This document shows positions 58,182 to 64,000 of a stretch of 64,000 nt of DNA, piece after piece. The stretch covers positions 4,216,824 to 4,280,823 of the forward strand of contig NC_058194.1 of the NCBI RefSeq assembly GCF_907165205.1, written 5' to 3'. Every line of letters begins with the position of its first letter. The stretch's first letter is position 1. The position numbers and the translations under genes were made by a program. Below the pieces are notes generated by a model. It searched no databases. It had not been told where the DNA came from and was given only the letters and a program-made list of their open reading frames with translations. The DNA comes from Coccinella septempunctata (Eukaryota > Arthropoda > Insecta > Coleoptera > Coccinellidae).

Positions 58182-61100
58182 TAAAGTGTTAATACCACCT
58201 CCAAAATAGTAACTCGTTTAACGCTCTCACCTCATATATATCGATGTCACCTCCGAAATCGGAGGTGACAACGTTTTGCCTTGTTTTTTAGCTTGTTAGA
58301 TTCAGGAGGCTTCAGGGACCAACATATCAAAAAATCGTTTTGAGGTCACAACGCACCCCCTTTATGTACTGAACAATCTTTTAGTTCGAGTGTATATCAC
58401 TGGCGCTAGTGTGCTGAGCTGTATATCGGAGAATTACTCTGAAAGACTCTTTGCTCGTTTGCACCTCCGAAAATGGCAACGTTGTACTGTGCAAGCAGAT
58501 GTAGACAGGCGGAATATCAGTATACGGAGGAATTAAGTAATGAGAGGCGCAGCGCGTTTTCTCCTCCATTATTGCAAGCCAGGCGGCATATCTCAACGAT
58601 TTTTTATCGCATTCCTTTGTAGGGGAAATAATCACGTGAAAGAGAACCAATCTTGGCTCTCTCGAATGGGATTATGACTGTTTATATTTCATCGTGCGTA
58701 TATCTATGAATCCGTTGAACTTCTTTCATCTCAAGCTTACACTATAATTCTGAATTTGGCGAACTATTTCATTACCTATCTGAAAACGAATCGATTTGAG
58801 TCTTGTCCATAATGATATTTCTTCTCTCTATGGAAATGATCCATATAGATAATACTACCTATTAGTATAACGAATAATCAGTATGGTATCATTGCATATA
58901 ATAAAATAACCTGTTCAGAGAGAAACATTTTTTGGATAAGAAAATTCAGATGTTAATGGTGATGAATATTCAAGGACAATGAGCCAATCCGAAAATTTTC
59001 ATTTCAGAATCAGGAGAAAAAAATGCAACAAATTTCACAATATCACAGAAATGAACAACGTCGGCTAAACCGAATGTTTGACATTGTGTTATTTCAAATG
59101 GAACGCTCTTTATATTTTTCTTGAATCAGATTTCTCAAAGATTTTGAGGAATCCTTTGCTCAGAAACATCTCTTTTATTATCGATTATGTTTAAATATTG
59201 GATTTTCCCAAAAATTTTAAGAGCTTGTAGCATCTCTCTGGTTTAAATATTTCAGTGATGTATCATAAAGAAAATTACCAATTATATCGAAACAAGTAAG
59301 ATTTTATGAAGAATTCGCCAAAACAGATTTGCATTTTTCGATAGATCATACAGGGTGTAAGGGAAAAAATAAACAATATTGAAGTCTTTGGAAGGCCTCG
59401 AGTCAACATATTTTGAAATTGCAACCATATTTTTGTCAAGATATAATGAATCTTCATAATGAAGTTAATAATATAGATACATACTCGGATACATATGATT
59501 GAGATACAGATGATTGATTAACTTCTACTATCTAGAATAAAAAGGTACATAGATAAAATATAGCTATATACAGGATATCTGTAAACAAATGCGAAGGAAT
59601 AAGGGAGATGATTCCTTAATGAAAATAAGCGGGGGTATTTCCTGTAAATTTTCCAAATCGACAGACCTTCCAAGATACAGCTTTTGGAAGGCGATGACGA
59701 GTTTACAGTTTTTAATTTTTTTCACAGGTTCTAAAAAACACTGAGTCATAAAACTATACATATTATGAAGCACTGAGTAGATTGTTACCAGTTTCAACTT
59801 CGGCAAGCTCGTAGTTTAGGCGGTAAATTGCTATCGATTTTTTCAATGTGTCTCTCCCTTAAATTCAAAAATTTCTGTGAAAATGTTGAAATTTGAGTTA
59901 TTATGCTATTGTCATAGAAGTATACGAAACTAGCAGGTCGGGGGATCCAAGATTTCGGGCCGATTCACCTTAAAAAAACATAATAAAATGAATTTCGTGA
60001 ATACCTACCGAGGCTGAAAACCAATATTCTCCGCTATAAAAAATTAGTATTATTCCAATAATATACCGACTTAATGAATGCTACGTTGCTATTACTATAA
60101 GGCCCGGTTGTTCAGTTCAGGATGAGGCAGAGATTTAAGATGATCCTAGATAATCTGACAGAACTGAACTGAAATGTCAAAATCAATCTAGGATAAACTT
60201 TAATCCCGAACTGAACAACTGCTATACATGTAGAGTTTCGGATTTTGCGAGAATCTACTGCTTTTTCTTCAAAACAACAACTGCGCTGAAGGAAATGTGA
60301 TTGACTGTTATCTATATCATTTACATCATTATTTGCCGAACTTCAAAGTTCTGAATGAATTAAAATCTAAACTTGAAAATATACGAGATAATTTTCGCAA
60401 GAATTTCAATGAAATCTGAAAATTTTCATCATTCTGGAGCATTCTGGACATCAATAATTCTCGAATCATCCATGCAATAAATTCAATTTTATCCAATATA
60501 ACACGCAAAACGAAATGTTATTCGAACTCGGCATCTTGAGCAATTCGTTCCTAAAAAGCCCGAATCAGGTAGAAAATTTTGAACCCTTCATATCAGCGAA
60601 CACGTGTTTTGCAGTAAACAGATGCCGATTTCGTTTTCAACGGGCCATGTAACTAGGGTCGGCGTTGGGTGAAAGGATGAACGGTTCTTACAACAAGAAG
60701 AATTTGAATTTTCATGTGACGGTGAGGGCATTCGTTTTAAAATTTTCAGAGTACAAGGAGTATACAGGGTGTTTCACGAGTAAACAGACAAATGAAAACC
60801 GCGAATAGAGGGCATTGAGCTGAGTTCAGAATCATACCATATACAAGGTGTTCCAAAACTAGTGAATCAAACGTCACACCACGATAGAGTAAACCAAATA
60901 TTATCGAATGACACCAACATTAGTTCGACGAAAATGTACCGTTTCCAAAATAATCAGAATTTTATTAAAATACATAAAGTTGCCGATTTTCGAACTATTT
61001 TTCTTAATAACAGGGCCAGTTTGTGAAAAAGGATATCGATTTTAAATTATATTGAAGTAATATTATTGTTTCATCTCCCCTAATTGAAATTATTTTAAGT

Positions 61101-64000
61101 AGTTAATCGATAACCATAACCTAAGTAAATGTAAATTAAAACAATTGTTTTTTCTACATGATTTTTAATACTCAGAATAAACAGGGGTGATAATATGGGA
61201 GAAAAACGCTATCCTTAATAACAAATTGGCCTTGTGACTGAAAAAATAGTTCGAAAATCGGCAACTTTAGGTTAGGTTTTTTTAGAAACGGTACATTTTC
61301 GCTCAACTAATGTTGGTGTCATTCGATAGTATTTGATCTACTCTATCGTGGTGTGACGTTTGATTCAATAGTTTTGGGGCACCCTATATATAGGTTTCTT
61401 CGGGGTTTTTTGAAATTTCTCGAATTTCCGTTTGGCTATAACTCCTGAAATTCTGATCAAGTCGACTGAAAATTTATAATTAGCTTTGAGTTGTTAATTT
61501 CATTGAAACAGAGCATTAAAATTCGACAAAAATCTGGACCGGGCTCAGTGAGGCTTTACTTAACTTCAAACTCATAAAAACACCTTGTATGTAGTTTTTT
61601 AATCATAATTTCAACTTTTTTGTTATCTGCATTATTATTGTTTCAAAATGAATTGATTTTTGGGTTGCCCCACCTGTTGATCATGTTCTAGAAATAATTG
61701 TTTTGGTCAGACGCCTCTAAGGAATAGAGCACTTCATGAAAATGTATTTAGAAATCCTTAATTGATTTTTTTTCGAAGAATATTCTGTTGAATGTGTTCA
61801 ACAATTATACCATATTCGGTCTTCAAAATACTCTTTCACAAGGATAAAATGTTTCAAAATTGATGATACCCAAATATGGATCGAAAAACTACGCTATCTT
61901 GAAACTAAAAATTAAAACTTGATCTTCAGAATGAATCTATTTTTCTATGGACAACTAGTTGTGTGAATAAAAACAAAGAAAGAAATCGCGGGGTGTCAGA
62001 TCTGGAGATCTAGCAGTCCAATATTGTGGTCCTACCCTTCTAATAAAATGACCTGAAATACTGATAAATACTTTTGCTGGTGCATGAATATCATCAATGT
62101 TTCAATAACAAATTGTAATAAGACCAGAACAATCCATAGATTTCTATAGATCCAATAATGACTATAACGGAATCAGTAAAGAATTCGAAAGTGCATTTAT
62201 CACACTTATTCGAAGTGCCAATCATTACCTTCACTAAAAGACCAAATGAGGTGAAAATCAGTTCGGAAAATTACTTCAGTTCCACGTTGTCCATAAAAAG
62301 CGATTCATTCGGAAGATATCGAATTATAATTATTATTTTCATGATCATGATAGGGTAGTTTTTTCTATTTTTGTTTATTATCAATAATAAAGCTTATTAT
62401 CACTGTTAATCACTTATCTGAATAACCAGATATGCTATAAATATCAAAAACAAATGCAAGACATATATTGAGAACGAAAAAATTCAGTTGAACATTTCCA
62501 ATTCCATTTTTAGATTTCCTCAGTTGATTGGCGATCATATTCATCCCATTAATTAATGTGAAGTAAAAGTCAATATGCAGCGCTGTTTTTTCCAGACATT
62601 TCACGATCAAACAATTATTCATTAGAAATAATCTGAAAAGGCATACCAAAGTTTCATTGATTTTGAGAAAATCAATGAAGATACCTGAAAAATTCAAAAT
62701 TATGACGAGAAAAACTACAAACAGAGTGTTTTGCATGAGTTTAAATTTGAATATATCCTCAATGAGTCCGGTCCTGTGTTCGTCAACTTTTAATGTTCTG
62801 TTTTATTGAAACTTAGAAGTTTAAGCGGATAATGAATTTTTAGCCGAATCCAACTAAAATATTTGGAGTTATGGCCGAACAAAAATTAGGGAAATTTGAA
62901 TAAACTCCTCTCTATATCGGAAACGGAATGCCTAAGACACACATATGAGGTGTTTTTGAACTGAGCTCAATGCCCTCTATTCACGGTTTTCGTTTGTCCG
63001 TTTACTTGTGAAACACCCTGAGTACTGAAAAATTTCAAAAGACTCCTCGAGCAATTAAGAAATGCCATTAAATCAAGGAGTTTCTTTTGAACCGCTATGA
63101 TGAAAAATGTCAATATCCAGTTATTATTATTATTTGGGGTGATTCATCGAAAATCCCCAATATCTCGAAAACCAAGGCACTTTTGCCAAACGTAAAATAT
63201 ATTTATTTGAACCCCCATAGAGTACTCTACCCGCAGGCTCCATATTATCCATTCATTACGCCACACCCTGTATAATTATTATTATTATATCAATGTACTG
63301 AAAATAAACAGACATGAATACTAGGCAGTTGTTTTGTTTGAAGGTGAAGCTCCTGTTGCTTCAAACTTCTTTCAATTATTTTGACTACCATTCACGCAAG
63401 ATGATTTTTGTTGAGGAATTCAACATTCTCGTAATTATCCGTTCATTTCTTCAAGAGATACCCATTCCCTACCACCTATGAGTATTCAATTCAATGCTAA
63501 CACTGCATCAAATGCATTTCATCCTCGGGTTGATTTTTTTGAATTCTACAACTGATGTAACGTCTTCAGCCTCCAGCCAAAGAAAATAAACAACAGTAAC
63601 TCTCCTCAAGCTACTGATTACTTCTATTTTCCATGTAAATAAATAGATTTGGTATGTCTTCAATCAGTTTGTATAAATGTCAATTATGTTCGTTACATAT
63701 TTTCGACGCAATATTTTCCGAAGTGATTTGACATTGTGATGAAATACGTAATTACTGAGAGTCTCACGTAGAACGGACTACGTAGCATTTATTTAAAACT
63801 CAAAAATGTTTTGACAAGCGTCTTAACCCAACATTTTCGTACCATACAGAGTGAAAGGTATTCAATTTCCATGGCCACTCCTGTGCTAAAATGAAAGTGA
63901 ATGAAGTATAGAAGCTGAAAGTGAAACGTATATCTTTGTTGATTCATTCGGGAAAAACATTTCAATGGAGTTCCTCATGTCGTGAATATAATGCCCAAAA
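58178..64000 (+). repeat. Unit D (forward copy, runs off the window)
   Basis: Inverted near-identical partner of unit C and direct relative of A. It starts AGTTATAAAGTGTTAATACC and continues past the point where C is truncated, ending here in ATAATGCCCAAAA. It shares with C the joined sequence GATGATTGATTAACTTC (near 59,512) and GACTGTTATCTATATC (near 60,303), where A and B have extra DNA. Confidence 0.88.

Overview
The window looks like intergenic, repeat-dominated DNA from an insect nuclear genome. Supporting signs are AT-rich sequence, many families of non-LTR retrotransposons, PIF/Harbinger, mariner and hAT-like remnants, long (TA)n and (TAA)n microsatellites, and GT-AG introns in a transposon gene pair. 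A beetle is my best guess from the overall repeat flavour, but nothing in the sequence proves the order. I found no host gene, rRNA, tRNA or CRISPR array. Every convincing coding region belongs to a mobile element, and most carry stops or frameshifts.

Left part (1-23,130), a graveyard of nested transposons. 228-2,323 holds a decayed PIF/Harbinger pair (transposase on +, Myb/SANT-like partner on -), the partner split by a 134-bp MITE. 2,570-4,812 is a broken endonuclease-type non-LTR element. From 5,037 to 13,885 come three minus-strand elements of the restriction-like-endonuclease (RLE) type, R4/Dong-like (RLE-1, RLE-2, RLE-3). RLE-3 and RLE-2 lie head to tail with no unrelated DNA between them. 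A CR1-like element (17,476-21,240, -) sits in RLE DNA. An RTE-like element (14,883-17,281, -) sits between two 0.9-kb direct copies of the RLE/CR1 junction. A Jockey-like gag (21,562-22,204, +) runs in frame into another RLE fragment (RLE-4).

Middle (23,130-26,730): two adjacent hairpins lie between two direct repeats. Then comes RLE-5, whose 5' part is inverted relative to its 3' part, with an 11-bp target duplication.

Right part (26,733-64,000): four copies of a 6-9.5-kb non-coding unit in the order A(forward) B(reverse) C(reverse) D(forward). A/B and C/D form two large inverted-repeat pairs. C and D are nearly identical and share two deletions that A and B lack. Unit ends abut (TA)n tracts, and the junctions between units are packed with 5'-truncated RLE elements whose poly(A) tails adjoin (TA)n (RLE-6 to RLE-9). 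The units contain smaller nested inverted-repeat elements ending in CAGGGTGT. The 6.7-kb spacer between C and D holds a 1.2-kb mariner-like element, an inverted pair of mariner-type transposase fragments, a small hairpin and unassigned DNA.

The genes do not form a host pathway. The common theme is retrotransposition by RLE elements into simple repeats ((TAA)n for RLE-1, (TA)n for RLE-5 to RLE-9), followed by palindromic amplification of the surrounding DNA. Family names and percent identities come from reading by eye, not from database searches.
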